From Microbacterium sp. 1.5R (GTDB taxonomy: Bacteria; Actinomycetota; Actinomycetes; Actinomycetales; Microbacteriaceae): a stretch of 64,000 nucleotides of DNA. Location: positions 2,076,595 to 2,140,594 of the forward strand of contig NZ_VDRC01000001.1 of assembly GCF_007667425.1 (NCBI RefSeq), in the 5' to 3' direction. The notes under the pieces are model-generated. The model saw only the letters and a program-made list of their open reading frames with translations, had not been told where the DNA came from and made no database searches. This document shows, piece after piece, positions 49,790 through 58,573 of this stretch. Position numbers and translations under genes: made by a program. Every line of letters begins with the position of its first letter. Within the stretch, counting starts at the first letter, position 1.

Positions 49790-50679
49790 TCTCGATGCTG
49801 GCGCTGTCGCCCGCGGTCGACGTCACGTACGAGCTGGACGCCCTCGCCGCCGGTGGCATCAATCGACCGTCGCGGACGACGAAGGTCGCCGGCGGCAAGG
49901 CTCTGAACGCAGCCAGGGTCGCACGGGCGCTGGGCGCAGACGTACGGGCGACGGTGGCGCTCGGCGGCGCGACCGGGGAGTGGATCCGTCGGAGACTCGA
50001 GGTCGACGACGTGCCGGCGACGGTGATCGCCCTCGCCGCCGAGACCCGTACCTGCCTGGCGCTGGTCGAGGCCGACGGAGGGGCATCGAGCACAGATGTC
50101 TACGAGCACGCGACAGACCTGTCGTCGGAGGAATGGGGGCTGTTCGCCGAGGCCGTCGGTGCGGCACCCGTGGCGCGCTGGACGGCGGTGTCGGGCAGCA
50201 TCCCGCCAGGTGTGCCTCCCGCCGAGTTGGCCGCTCTTTTGTCCGCTCTGCGCGCGGGGGGTTCTCGCGTCGCCGTCGACACCTCTGGTGCGGCGCTCGC
50301 GCATCTCGCCGCTCACAGCGACCTCGTCAAAGTGAACCGGGCCGAGGCGTCGGAGCTGCTCGACCGCGAGATGCCCGACGCGGCGTCGGCCTGCAGGGGT
50401 CTGCACGAGCAGTTCGGGGTCGACGCAGTGGTGACCGACGGAATCCGCGGCGGCGCTGCCCTGTACGCCGGCGAGCTCCACCCGCTGGCACCGCCCCGCG
50501 CCATCGGACGCTTCCCCGCGGGCAGCGGCGACGCGTTCTTCGGTGGGCTGCTCGCCGGGCTCGACGGCGGCGCGCCCTTCACCGCCGCGCTCGCGGGCGC
50601 GCGTGACGCCGCGGAGCGCAACGCGCAGGTCCCCGGTCAGGGCGTGCTGGCGCCGTTCTCACACTTTCGAATCGCTTGA
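49786..50679 (+). CDS. 1-phosphofructokinase/tagatose-6-phosphate kinase-type PfkB kinase
   Basis: 297 aa from the ATG at 49786. It opens LALSPAVDVTYELDALAAGGINR, in two parts, the FruK/LacC start, then VAGGKALNAARVARALG and VDTSGAALAHL. The PfkB signature reads FPAGSGDAFFGGLLAGL, with Ser in place of the usual Ala of GAGD but the catalytic Asp kept. It would phosphorylate a ketose phosphate for the class II aldolase at 42391. Last gene of the operon, with its end inside a hairpin. Confidence 0.87.
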   Translation: MISMLALSPAVDVTYELDALAAGGINRPSRTTKVAGGKALNAARVARALGADVRATVALGGATGEWIRRRLEVDDVPATVIALAAETRTCLALVEADGGASSTDVYEHATDLSSEEWGLFAEAVGAAPVARWTAVSGSIPPGVPPAELAALLSALRAGGSRVAVDTSGAALAHLAAHSDLVKVNRAEASELLDREMPDAASACRGLHEQFGVDAVVTDGIRGGAALYAGELHPLAPPRAIGRFPAGSGDAFFGGLLAGLDGGAPFTAALAGARDAAERNAQVPGQGVLAPFSHFRIA

Positions 50680-50725
50680 ATGGTGCGAAATCGGGCCCGA
50701 TGACGTCCAATCGCGCGATTCGAAA
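50665..50725. terminator. bidirectional terminator with inner palindrome
   Basis: TTTCGAATCGC (50665-50675) and GCGATTCGAAA (50715-50725) are perfect 11-bp inverted arms. Between them TCGGGCCCGA (50691-50700) is itself a palindrome. The left arm is within the kinase 3' end. The minus-strand amidohydrolase stop lies 4 bp beyond the right arm. Confidence 0.65.
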
Positions 50726-50728
50726 CGA

Positions 50729-51943
50729 CTAGCCGAGGAACTCCCGAGCCGCAGACGACAGAGCGGTCACGCCGACCTCGATGGTCGGGTGGATCTCCGG
50801 CGCGAAGAACGGCGAGTGGTTGGTCGGGATCTCCTCGTTCAGACGGCCGGCCTCGACGGCTGCGGCGAAACGCGCCGGGTCGACCCCGCCCCAGAACCAG
50901 AAGACGAGGGGCGCTCCGGCATCGCGGGCGAACCACGAGACGTCCTCGCTGCCGGTGAACATGCCGGGGTCGATGACGGCGGTCTCGCCGAGAGCACGCT
51001 GGATCGCCGAGGCCGCACGCGCCGTGGCATCCTCATCGTTGATCGTCGCGGGCAGCGTGTGCAGCGTGCGGATCTCGGGCTCGCGCTCGGCGCCCGACGC
51101 CTGCGCCTCGGCGCGGACGATGCGCTCCACGCTCGCCATGACCTTCTCGCGGGCGGCCTCGTTCGGGTAGCGCAGGCTCAGCTCGAGCGTCGCCTCTGCG
51201 GGGATGATGTTGTTCTTCAGTCCGGCGTGGATCGAGCCGACGGTCACGACGCCGACGCCCTGCGGGTCGATCTCGCGAGAGGCGATGGTCTGCAGGCGCA
51301 TGACGGTGGCCGCGGCCATCACGATCGGGTCGATCGTCGAGTGGGGACGAGAGCCGTGGCCCCCGCGGCCGTGCAGGATCACGGTGAGGCCGTCGGATGC
51401 CGCCATCTGGGTGCCGCTCCGCACCCCGATGATGCCGGCGGGCAGCGGGGTGACATGCTGGCCGAGCACGACGTCGGGCTTCGGATAGCGATCGAGGATG
51501 CCGTCGTCGAGCATCGCGCGGGCGCCGGCGCCGTACTCCTCGGCGGGCTGGATCAGCACGATGAGCGTGCCGGACCAGTCGGCGCGCTCGGCGACGAGCT
51601 TCTCGACGGCTCCGATCATCGCGGTGACGTGCATGTCGTGCCCGCACGCGTGCATCACCGGCACGGTGTTGCCCGAGGGGTCGACTCCCTTGGCGGTGCT
51701 CGCGTAGGACAGTCCGGTCTGCTCCTCGACGGGGAGGGCGTCCATGTCGGCGCGCACCCAGACGACCGGTCCGTCGCCGTTCTCGAGGACCCCGACGACC
51801 CCGGTGACCCCGACGTTCTCCTCGACCTCGAGGCCCAGGTCGCGCAGGTGCGCGGCGGCGATGCCGGCGGTGCGGGTCTCCTGGAACGAGAGCTCGGGAT
51901 GCTGGTGCAGGTCGATGTAGAGCGCTTCGAGGTCGATCGTCAT
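50729..51943 (-). CDS. M20-family amidohydrolase (hippurate/N-acyl amino acid hydrolase type)
   Basis: 404 aa from the ATG at 51943. DLHQHPELSFQETRTAG at the N-terminus, metal ligands in VWVRADMDALPV, HACGHDMH and IQPAEEYGAGA, then HGRGGHGSRPHSTIDPI (dimerisation-domain His) and FTGSEDVSWF. Such enzymes hydrolyse amide bonds of N-acyl or indole-acetyl amino acids. TAGGCT ends 7 nt before the ATG (leaderless). It is transcribed away from the TetR/ABC module. Confidence 0.9.
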   Translation of the reverse strand: MTIDLEALYIDLHQHPELSFQETRTAGIAAAHLRDLGLEVEENVGVTGVVGVLENGDGPVVWVRADMDALPVEEQTGLSYASTAKGVDPSGNTVPVMHACGHDMHVTAMIGAVEKLVAERADWSGTLIVLIQPAEEYGAGARAMLDDGILDRYPKPDVVLGQHVTPLPAGIIGVRSGTQMAASDGLTVILHGRGGHGSRPHSTIDPIVMAAATVMRLQTIASREIDPQGVGVVTVGSIHAGLKNNIIPAEATLELSLRYPNEAAREKVMASVERIVRAEAQASGAEREPEIRTLHTLPATINDEDATARAASAIQRALGETAVIDPGMFTGSEDVSWFARDAGAPLVFWFWGGVDPARFAAAVEAGRLNEEIPTNHSPFFAPEIHPTIEVGVTALSSAAREFLG

Positions 51944-51972
51944 GGCCCCGAGCCTACTCGCGGCGTCTCGGT

Positions 51973-52101
51973 GCCGAGACCCACCGCGCGCGCCCAGGGC
52001 ACCCGTGTTCCTCACCGCCGAGACCCACCGCGCGCGCCCAGACCCATCTCGCGCGACGTGTGCACTGGTGGGTCTCGACGCGCGAGATGGGTCTCGGCGC
52101 A
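51973..52101. repeat. intergenic repeat, GAGACCCACC family, copy 3
   Basis: Units GCCGAGACCCACCGCGCGCG (twice) and GACCCATCTCGCGC, then the inverted GGTGGGTCTCGACG and GATGGGTCTCGGCG, between the amidohydrolase and the tetR stop. Same GAGACCCAC/GTGGGTCTC core as 20742-20829 and 30081-30216, with a different spacer. Confidence 0.65.
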
Positions 52102-52109
52102 GTGGTGGC

Positions 52110-52754
52110 TCAGTGAGAGTACGAGGACAGCTCGGGGCCGGGCCGCAGCACCCCGTTCACGATCGAGCGGATCGCGAACTCGCTCGCCTCGCCGAGGTCG
52201 AACACCTCACGGTGCAGCAGCCACTGCAGCTGCAGGCCGTCCATGACGGCGAGGATGCTGGCCGCCGCCGTCGCGACGGTGTCGGGTTCGGTCACGCCCT
52301 CCTGGGCGCACAGCTCGTGGAACGCCTCGGTCACCTCGCGCCGCAGGGTCGTGTACCGCTCTTCGAAGTACTCGCGCCCCGGATGGTTGTCGGTGACCGA
52401 CTCGGAAGAGAGCACGGTGTACGCCTGCACGATGCCCGGGCGCGACTCGTTGGCGATGGCCGTGCGGACGAGGTGCAGGAACAGCTCCGGACCGCCCGGG
52501 ATGTGCTGTTCGGCGAGATCCTCGACGTCGGCCTGGTCGCGATAGGCCAGAACCTCGAGCAGCAGCTTCTGCTTGGAGCCGAAATGGTGCAGCACGCCGG
52601 CGTGGGTGATGCCGACCTGCTCGGCGACGTCGGCGAGCGTGCCGTTCGTCGAGCCCTTGTTGCCGAAGATCTCCACGGCGGCCTTGAGGATCTGCTCGCG
52701 CTTCTCCCGCGTGGCAGGGCGGACGGGCGCCTTCGCGACGGCTTGCTTCGGCAT
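52110..52754 (-). CDS. TetR-family transcriptional regulator
   Basis: 214 aa, GGAGGAG upstream of the ATG at 52754. N-terminal HTH: REQILKAAVEIFGNKGSTNGT, LADVAEQVGITHAGVLHHFGSKQKLL. A large helical ligand domain follows. Divergent from the ABC/GH3 operon, with two TTACT-N8-AGTAA sites between the genes, so it very likely represses that operon and itself. The inducer is probably the imported glycoside or its product. Confidence 0.92.
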   Translation of the reverse strand: MPKQAVAKAPVRPATREKREQILKAAVEIFGNKGSTNGTLADVAEQVGITHAGVLHHFGSKQKLLLEVLAYRDQADVEDLAEQHIPGGPELFLHLVRTAIANESRPGIVQAYTVLSSESVTDNHPGREYFEERYTTLRREVTEAFHELCAQEGVTEPDTVATAAASILAVMDGLQLQWLLHREVFDLGEASEFAIRSIVNGVLRPGPELSSYSH

Positions 52755-52790
52755 GGCTCCTCCTCTCGGTGTAGAGGCTACTTGCCAACT

Positions 52791-52838
52791 TTACTTACTA
52801 ACGAGTAACCTCGCACCAGCTTACTTTCTCGCCAGTAA
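52791..52838. promoter_or_regulatory. tandem TetR operators TTACT-N8-AGTAA
   Basis: Two 18-bp inverted repeats, 52791-52808 and 52821-52838, have identical outer arms TTACT and AGTAA, 8-bp spacers, and centres exactly 30 bp apart. The second extends to GCTTACT/AGTAAGC. TTGCCA (52782) and TAACCT (52806) could be the -35/-10 of the binding-protein gene, placing the first operator over the promoter. Confidence 0.75.
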
Positions 52839-52906
52839 GCAGATTGGTGGGGGATGCCGAGCATCCACCGCCCCACAGCACAACGACCCGTGCCCAAGGA
52901 GAAGCA

Positions 52907-54571
52907 ATGAAGCTCAGGAAATCCCTCATCGCCGCGCTCGCGGTCGGCGCCCTCGGCGCCACGGTCCTCGCCGGATGCTCGTCGGACGGAGGTTCCGGCA
53001 ACGGCTCCGACGGCGGCACCGCCCTCACGATCGCCAAGCCCGACGGCGCGATCACGACCGAGTCGAACAACCCCTTCGTCGGCGACTCGTCGGCATCGAA
53101 GTACGGCTACGGCAAGGTCATCTTCGAGACCCTCGGCCTCGTCAACCAGACCGGCGACCGGGGCGTCACCCCGTGGCTCGCCGAGAGCATCGAGTGGAAC
53201 GACGACTACACCGCCCTCACCGTCGTCCCCCGCAAGGACGTCACCTGGAGCGACGGCGAGCCGTTCACCGCCGACGACATCGTCTACACCTACGAGCTCG
53301 TCTCGACCCCGGCGCTCGACACCGCCGGGCTGAAGTTCGAGGGCGCCACCGTCGACGGCGACGCCGTGACCCTCACCTTCGGCGAGTCCAAGTTCGTGAA
53401 CCAGGCCCGCGTCCTGCACGTCCCGATCGTGCCGAAGCACATCTGGGAGAACCTCGACGAGCCGGCCACCGACCCGGTGAAGGGCGACGACCTCGTGGGC
53501 ACCGGACCGTACGCGCTGTCGAACTGGTCGACCGAGTCCGTCACCCTCGAGGCGCGCGACGACTACTGGGGCGGCGACCTCGCCGTGCCCGAGCTGCACT
53601 ACGTCTCGTACGGCGACAACACCGCCCTGACCACGGCGCTCTCACAGGGCGAGGCCGACTGGGCGCAGGCCTTCATCCCGCAGGTCAAGGAGCAGTTCCT
53701 CGACTCCGACCCGGAGCACAACAAGTTCTGGGCCGCCCCGACGACCGGCTCGGCGACCCTGTTCATGAACCTGCAGCAGAAGCCCTTCGACGACGTCGTC
53801 TTCCGCCAGGCGCTCGCCTGGGTCATCGATCGCGACGCCTACGTCGACATCGCCCGCGAGGGCGCGAGCGAGCCCGTCTGGTCGGTGACCGGCCTGTCGT
53901 CGATCCTCGACGACGAGATCCAGCCCGAGTTCGAGGGCCAGGAGTACTCGGTCGATGCCGAGAAGGCGCGCGACCTGCTCGAATCCGCCGGCTACACGTG
54001 GAAGGACGACGCGCTCATCGACCCCGACGGCACGCCCGTCTCGTTCACGCTCTCCGTGCCGTCCGGCTGGAGCGACTGGAACACCGCCCAGGAGCTCATC
54101 GCCGAGGACGTCAAGGAGGGCATCGGCGCCGAGGTCAAGATCGACATGCCCGACTGGGGCGGCTGGGCCGACCCCCGCGACAACGGCACGTTCTCGGCCA
54201 TCATCCACTGGCTGGAGGACAGCGGCACGGCCTACGGCCTCTACACCTCGACGATGGACCCGCGGTGGATCTCGCCGGAGGGCGTCGCCGGCTTCAACTT
54301 CGGCCGCTTCGACGACCCGGTGGCGACCGAGGCGCTCAACGCGTACGCCAACGCATCGTCCGACGAGGAGCGCACCACGGCTCTCGACACCCTGCAGAAG
54401 ACGTTCGTCGCGCAGGTGCCAGCGATCCCGCTCGGCGCCCACCCGCTGCTCGGCGAGTTCAACACCCGCAACTACGTGGGCTGGCCGTCGGAGGAGGACC
54501 CGTACGCGTCCGCCGACCCGACGCAGCAGAACATCGTGCAGATCCTCACGAAGCTGAAGCCGGCCGAGTAG
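52907..54571 (+). CDS. ABC transporter substrate-binding lipoprotein, family 5
   Basis: 554 aa from the ATG at 52907 with AAGGAG 6 nt upstream. Signal peptide with lipobox VLAGC (Cys near residue 24) and Ser/Gly linker. SBP_bac_5 marks: LTVVPRKDVTWSDGEPFTADDI near residue 105 (in two parts) and LVGTGPYALSNWSTESV near 200. First gene of an operon whose last gene is a GH3 glycosidase. Family-5 proteins bind peptides but some bind cello- or other beta-oligosaccharides, which fits here. Confidence 0.92.
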   Translation: MKLRKSLIAALAVGALGATVLAGCSSDGGSGNGSDGGTALTIAKPDGAITTESNNPFVGDSSASKYGYGKVIFETLGLVNQTGDRGVTPWLAESIEWNDDYTALTVVPRKDVTWSDGEPFTADDIVYTYELVSTPALDTAGLKFEGATVDGDAVTLTFGESKFVNQARVLHVPIVPKHIWENLDEPATDPVKGDDLVGTGPYALSNWSTESVTLEARDDYWGGDLAVPELHYVSYGDNTALTTALSQGEADWAQAFIPQVKEQFLDSDPEHNKFWAAPTTGSATLFMNLQQKPFDDVVFRQALAWVIDRDAYVDIAREGASEPVWSVTGLSSILDDEIQPEFEGQEYSVDAEKARDLLESAGYTWKDDALIDPDGTPVSFTLSVPSGWSDWNTAQELIAEDVKEGIGAEVKIDMPDWGGWADPRDNGTFSAIIHWLEDSGTAYGLYTSTMDPRWISPEGVAGFNFGRFDDPVATEALNAYANASSDEERTTALDTLQKTFVAQVPAIPLGAHPLLGEFNTRNYVGWPSEEDPYASADPTQQNIVQILTKLKPAE

Positions 54572-54581
54572 GACGCCTCAT

Positions 54582-54692
54582 CCGGTCGTTGAGCGAGGAC
54601 CGAAGGACCGAGACGAAACGCGCCGCCCCCGGTGCGACGCGTCGAACGCCGCCGCAGCGCGTTTCGTCTCGCTCCGCTCGCTCGACGACCGG
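54582..54692. repeat. GTTTCGTCTCG palindromic repeat inside the ABC operon
   Basis: Left arm CCGGTCGTTGAGCG...GAGACGAAACGCG and right arm GCGTTTCGTCTCGCTCC...CGACGACCGG, the same element as at 27148-27233 but with arms in opposite order and a longer spacer. It lies between the binding-protein gene and the first ATPase gene and could act as an mRNA-processing or attenuation hairpin, giving excess binding protein. Confidence 0.7.
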
Positions 54693-54728
54693 ATGGTCAC
54701 GGCCCGACGGCATCCACCAAGGAGCACC

Positions 54729-55553
54729 ATGTCAGAACCCCTGCTCAGCGTGCGCGACTTCTCGGTCGTGTACGACGTCGATCCGCCCGTCGAGGCGGTG
54801 AAGAACGTGACGCTCGAACTGCATCGAGGAGAGATCCTCGGCCTCGCAGGAGAGAGCGGATGCGGCAAGACCACCCTCGCCTACGGTGTGCAGCGCCTGC
54901 TGCGGGCGCCGGCGGTGATCGCCGGGGGCGGTGTGACGTTCCACGACGCGTCCGGTGTCGACGTCGACATCAATGCGCTCGACGTCGAGGCGATGCAGCG
55001 CTTCCGGTGGAACAAGATCTCGATGGTGTTCCAGGGGGCGATGAACGCACTCAACCCCGTCGCGACGATCGGCTCGCAGCTCGAGGACGTCTTCGAGATC
55101 CACCGCCCGGACATGAACCGCCGACAGCGCCGCGCCGAGGTGGAGGAGCTGCTCGAGATCGTCAAGGTCGGGCGTCAGCGCATCGCATCCTTCCCCCACG
55201 AGCTCTCCGGCGGCATGCGCCAGCGCGTCATGATCGCGATGGCGCTCGCGCTGCGCCCGCAGCTCATGGTCATGGACGAGCCGACCACCGCGCTCGACGT
55301 GCTCGTGCAGCGGGAGATCCTCAAGCAGATCTCGCAGCTGCGGCACGAGTTCGGGTTCTCGGTCATCTTCATCACCCACGACCTGCCGCTGCTGCTGGAG
55401 ATCAGCGACCGCATCGCGATCATGCGCGAGGGCGAGATCGTCGAGCTGGCCACGGCCGAGCAGATCTGGACCGACCCGCAGCACGAGTACACGAAGACCC
55501 TGCTGTCGTCGTTCCCCCGACTGACCGGCGAGCGAGGAGTGCTGACGCGATGA
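54729..55553 (+). CDS. peptide/oligosaccharide-type ABC ATPase (DppD/OppD-like)
   Basis: 274 aa from the ATG at 54729 with AAGGAG 4-5 nt upstream. Walker A GESGCGKTT near residue 43, Q-loop MVFQGAMNALNP, signature LSGGMRQRV, Walker B LMVMDEPTTALD. The C-terminal Cys-rich oligopeptide-transporter motif of longer OppD proteins is not present: the chain ends soon after HEYTKTLLSSFP. Confidence 0.93.
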   Translation: MSEPLLSVRDFSVVYDVDPPVEAVKNVTLELHRGEILGLAGESGCGKTTLAYGVQRLLRAPAVIAGGGVTFHDASGVDVDINALDVEAMQRFRWNKISMVFQGAMNALNPVATIGSQLEDVFEIHRPDMNRRQRRAEVEELLEIVKVGRQRIASFPHELSGGMRQRVMIAMALALRPQLMVMDEPTTALDVLVQREILKQISQLRHEFGFSVIFITHDLPLLLEISDRIAIMREGEIVELATAEQIWTDPQHEYTKTLLSSFPRLTGERGVLTR

Positions 55554-56371
55554 CCACCCTCGAATTCGCGAACGTCACGAAGGTCTACAACGTCCGGGGC
55601 GCCGGCCAGCTCAAGGCCCTCGACGACGTGAGCTTCACCCTCACCTCGGGTCGGACGATCGGCCTCGTCGGGCAGTCGGGCAGCGGCAAGTCCACGATCG
55701 CGAAGATCCTCACCCAGCTCGAGACCCCGACGAGCGGAGAGGTGCGCCTCGACGGCAAGCCGATCCCCCGGCGGGGCAAGGGGCTCCGCGCCTACCGCCA
55801 GCAGCTGCGCATGGTCTTCCAGGACCCGTTCGCCTCGCTCAACCCCTATCACTCGATCCGCTACCACCTCGAGCGTCCGATCCGCCTCGACGGCGTCGTG
55901 CCGAAGAACGAGACGGAGGCCGAGGTGCGGCGCCTGCTCGAACGCGTCCGCCTCGACGCTGATGCCGTGATCGACCGCCGCCCCCACGAGCTCTCCGGCG
56001 GGCAGCGCCAGCGCGTCGCGATCGCCCGCGCCCTGGCGTCCCGCCCGAGCCTGCTCGTGGCCGACGAGCCCGTGTCGATGCTCGACGTGTCGATCCGTCT
56101 CGGGGTGCTGACCCTGCTCGCCGACCTGCAGCGCGAGGAGGGCCTCGGGGTGCTGTACATCACGCACGACCTCGCGACCGCCCGGCACTTCAGCGACGAG
56201 ATCATGGTGCTGAACCAGGGACGCGTCGTCGAGCACGGAGGCGCCGACGACGTCATCCTCGACCCGCAGGACCCGTACACCCGCGAGCTGCGGGCGGCAT
56301 CGCCCGACCCCGAGGCGTTCTTCGCGTCTGCCGGACCCCGCGGCCTCGGCAGCATAGGAGGAGCCCAGTGA
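55550..56371 (+). CDS. peptide/oligosaccharide-type ABC ATPase (DppF/OppF-like)
   Basis: 273 aa from the ATG at 55550 (ATGA overlap). Walker A GQSGSGKST near residue 39, VFQDPFASLNPYHSI, signature LSGGQRQRV, Walker B LLVADEPVSMLD, and the C-terminal DPYTRELRAASP. Partner of the preceding ATPase. Confidence 0.94.
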   Translation: MTTLEFANVTKVYNVRGAGQLKALDDVSFTLTSGRTIGLVGQSGSGKSTIAKILTQLETPTSGEVRLDGKPIPRRGKGLRAYRQQLRMVFQDPFASLNPYHSIRYHLERPIRLDGVVPKNETEAEVRRLLERVRLDADAVIDRRPHELSGGQRQRVAIARALASRPSLLVADEPVSMLDVSIRLGVLTLLADLQREEGLGVLYITHDLATARHFSDEIMVLNQGRVVEHGGADDVILDPQDPYTRELRAASPDPEAFFASAGPRGLGSIGGAQ

Positions 56372-57468
56372 CCACCGCATCCCCCGAGCTCGGCCAGACC
56401 GGGCTGAACCCTGAAGACGGCAGGCCGGACGCCCTCGAGGTCGGCACCACGGCGACCGCCGTGCAGAACGGTCGCAAGATCGTGCCGTGGCGCTTCTTCG
56501 TCGGGCGTGCCGGCTTCTACCTGTTCACGCTGTGGGCGGCCATCACGATCAACTTCTTCCTCCCTCGGTTCATGAAGGGCGACGCGGTCAGCTCCTACCT
56601 CGCCCGCAACCGCAACATCAGCCCTGAGGCGGCTGACTCCCTCCGCATCCTGCTCGGGATCGACTCCGACAAGTCGCTGTGGCAGCAGTACATCGAGTAC
56701 TGGGGCACGCTGCTGCGCGGCGACCTCGGCATCTCGACGCTGCACGGTCTGCGCCCCGTCGCCGAGGTGCTGAGCGCCGCGCTGCCGTGGACGCTGGGCC
56801 TCGTCGGACTCGCGACGATCATCTCGTTCCTGCTCGGCACCGTCGGCGGTGCGATCGTCGGCTGGAAGCGGGGGAGCAGGCTCGACGCCCTCATCCCGAT
56901 CACGACGTTCTTCAACACGATCCCGTACTTCTGGCTCGGACTCATCGCCATCGCGATCTTCTCGTCGACGCTCAAGTGGTTCCCCTCGTCGCACGCCTAC
57001 GACAAGGGGCAGTCACCCGAGTGGAGCCTCGACTTCATCGGCCAGGTGATCGCGCACGGCACGCTGCCGGCCGTGACCATCATCATCGCCTCGCTGGGCG
57101 GATGGATGCTGGGCATGCGCAACATGATGCTGACAGTGCTCGACGAGGACTACATCACGGTCGCGCAAGCCAAGGGCATGCCGAACCGTCGGGTGCTCTG
57201 GGCCTACGCCGCCCGCAACGCGGTGCTGCCGCAGATCCAGAGCTTCGCGCTGTCGATCGGCTTCATCGTCGGCGGCACCATCGTCATGGAGATGGTGTTC
57301 AGCTACCCCGGCGTCGGAAAGCTGCTGCTCGACGCCACCAACGCGAAGGACTTCGCCCTCATGCAGGGCGTCTTCCTCGTGATCACCCTGTCGGTACTGA
57401 TCGCCAACATCCTCGCCGACATCGTCTACGCATACCTCGACCCGCGCACGCGCCAGACGGAGGCCTGA
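56368..57468 (+). CDS. ABC permease (DppB/OppB-like)
   Basis: 366 aa from a GTG overlapping the ATPase stop. A ~45-residue cytoplasmic N-terminus precedes FYLFTLWAAITINFFLPRF. The family loop KGDAVSSYLARN and coupling loop DEDYITVAQAKGMPNRRVLW follow, with about six membrane segments. The long N-terminal extension is unusual for DppB. Confidence 0.92.
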   Translation: MTTASPELGQTGLNPEDGRPDALEVGTTATAVQNGRKIVPWRFFVGRAGFYLFTLWAAITINFFLPRFMKGDAVSSYLARNRNISPEAADSLRILLGIDSDKSLWQQYIEYWGTLLRGDLGISTLHGLRPVAEVLSAALPWTLGLVGLATIISFLLGTVGGAIVGWKRGSRLDALIPITTFFNTIPYFWLGLIAIAIFSSTLKWFPSSHAYDKGQSPEWSLDFIGQVIAHGTLPAVTIIIASLGGWMLGMRNMMLTVLDEDYITVAQAKGMPNRRVLWAYAARNAVLPQIQSFALSIGFIVGGTIVMEMVFSYPGVGKLLLDATNAKDFALMQGVFLVITLSVLIANILADIVYAYLDPRTRQTEA

Positions 57469-57469
57469 C

Positions 57470-58573
57470 ATGAGCGTCCCCACCCAGTCGGACACCACCG
57501 CCCCCGACGGCAGCGCCCTCGCCACCGGGATGCCGGAGACCGCGACCTTCCGCACGACCGGCCCCGGCGTCGACCAGCCGCCGCGCAAGACGTTCTGGTC
57601 GCAGACGGCGCAGGCGTTCGCGATGTTCCGCAACCGCAAGTCGATCGCCGGTCTGATCATCCTCGGGGTGTTCGTGCTCGTGGCGATCTTCGCGCCGCTC
57701 ATCGCCCCCTACGGCCCGACGCAGAAGGACCGTTCGGCGCTCCGTCAGCCGCCATCGCTCGAGCACTGGCTCGGCACGACGCACATGGGCGAGGACGTCC
57801 TGAGCCAGATCATCTTCGGCACCCGCGGTGTGGTGGTGGTCGGCTTCCTGTCGGCGATCATCGCAACGCTCATCGCCATCACGATCGGAGTCATCGCGGG
57901 CTACGTGCGGGGGTGGAAGAGCGAGTCCCTGTCGGCGCTCACCAACGTGTTCCTCGTGATCCCCGGCATCCCGCTGATCATCATCGTCGCCTCGCAGTTC
58001 GAGAACCCGCCGCTCATCGTGATCGCCGCAGTGCTCGGACTCACCGGCTGGGCGTGGGGCGCGCGCGTGCTCCGCGCGCAGACGATGTCGCTGCGCAACC
58101 GCGACTTCATCCAGGCCGCCCGCGCCAACGGCGAACCGCTGCGCCGCATCATCACGGTCGAAATGCTGCCGAACCTCATGGCGCTCATCGCGTCGAGCTT
58201 CGTCGGCACCGTGACCGCCGCGATCCTCGGGCTCACCACGCTCGCCTTCATCGGCGTGATCCCGGTGAGCAACCTCAACTGGGGCACGATCCTCTTCTGG
58301 GCGCAGCAGAACGGCGCCTTCCCGCGGCTGTGGTGGTGGTACGTGCCCGCCGGGCTCTGCATCGCGATCATCGGTGTCGCGCTCTCGCTCATCAACTTCG
58401 GCATCGACGAGTACGTCAACCCCCGGCTGCGCTCAGCGGGCGAGCGGGCCCGCGCGATGAAGAAGAAGGGGCTGAACGTGAACGACCCCGTGACGGCCGT
58501 GCGCAGCATCCCGACGACGGCCGCCTCGACGGCCGACACGAACGACGAGAACTCCGAGAACACGAAGCGATGA
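57470..58573 (+). CDS. ABC permease (DppC/OppC-like)
   Basis: 367 aa. A ~55-residue hydrophilic N-terminus, then SIAGLIILGVFVLVAIFAPL and the DppC hallmark HWLGTTHMGEDVLSQIIFGT. Coupling loop NRDFIQAARANGEPLRRII near residue 215. A ~50-residue Thr/Asn-rich tail follows EYVNPRLR. Stop overlaps the GH3 start. Confidence 0.92.
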   Translation: MSVPTQSDTTAPDGSALATGMPETATFRTTGPGVDQPPRKTFWSQTAQAFAMFRNRKSIAGLIILGVFVLVAIFAPLIAPYGPTQKDRSALRQPPSLEHWLGTTHMGEDVLSQIIFGTRGVVVVGFLSAIIATLIAITIGVIAGYVRGWKSESLSALTNVFLVIPGIPLIIIVASQFENPPLIVIAAVLGLTGWAWGARVLRAQTMSLRNRDFIQAARANGEPLRRIITVEMLPNLMALIASSFVGTVTAAILGLTTLAFIGVIPVSNLNWGTILFWAQQNGAFPRLWWWYVPAGLCIAIIGVALSLINFGIDEYVNPRLRSAGERARAMKKKGLNVNDPVTAVRSIPTTAASTADTNDENSENTKR

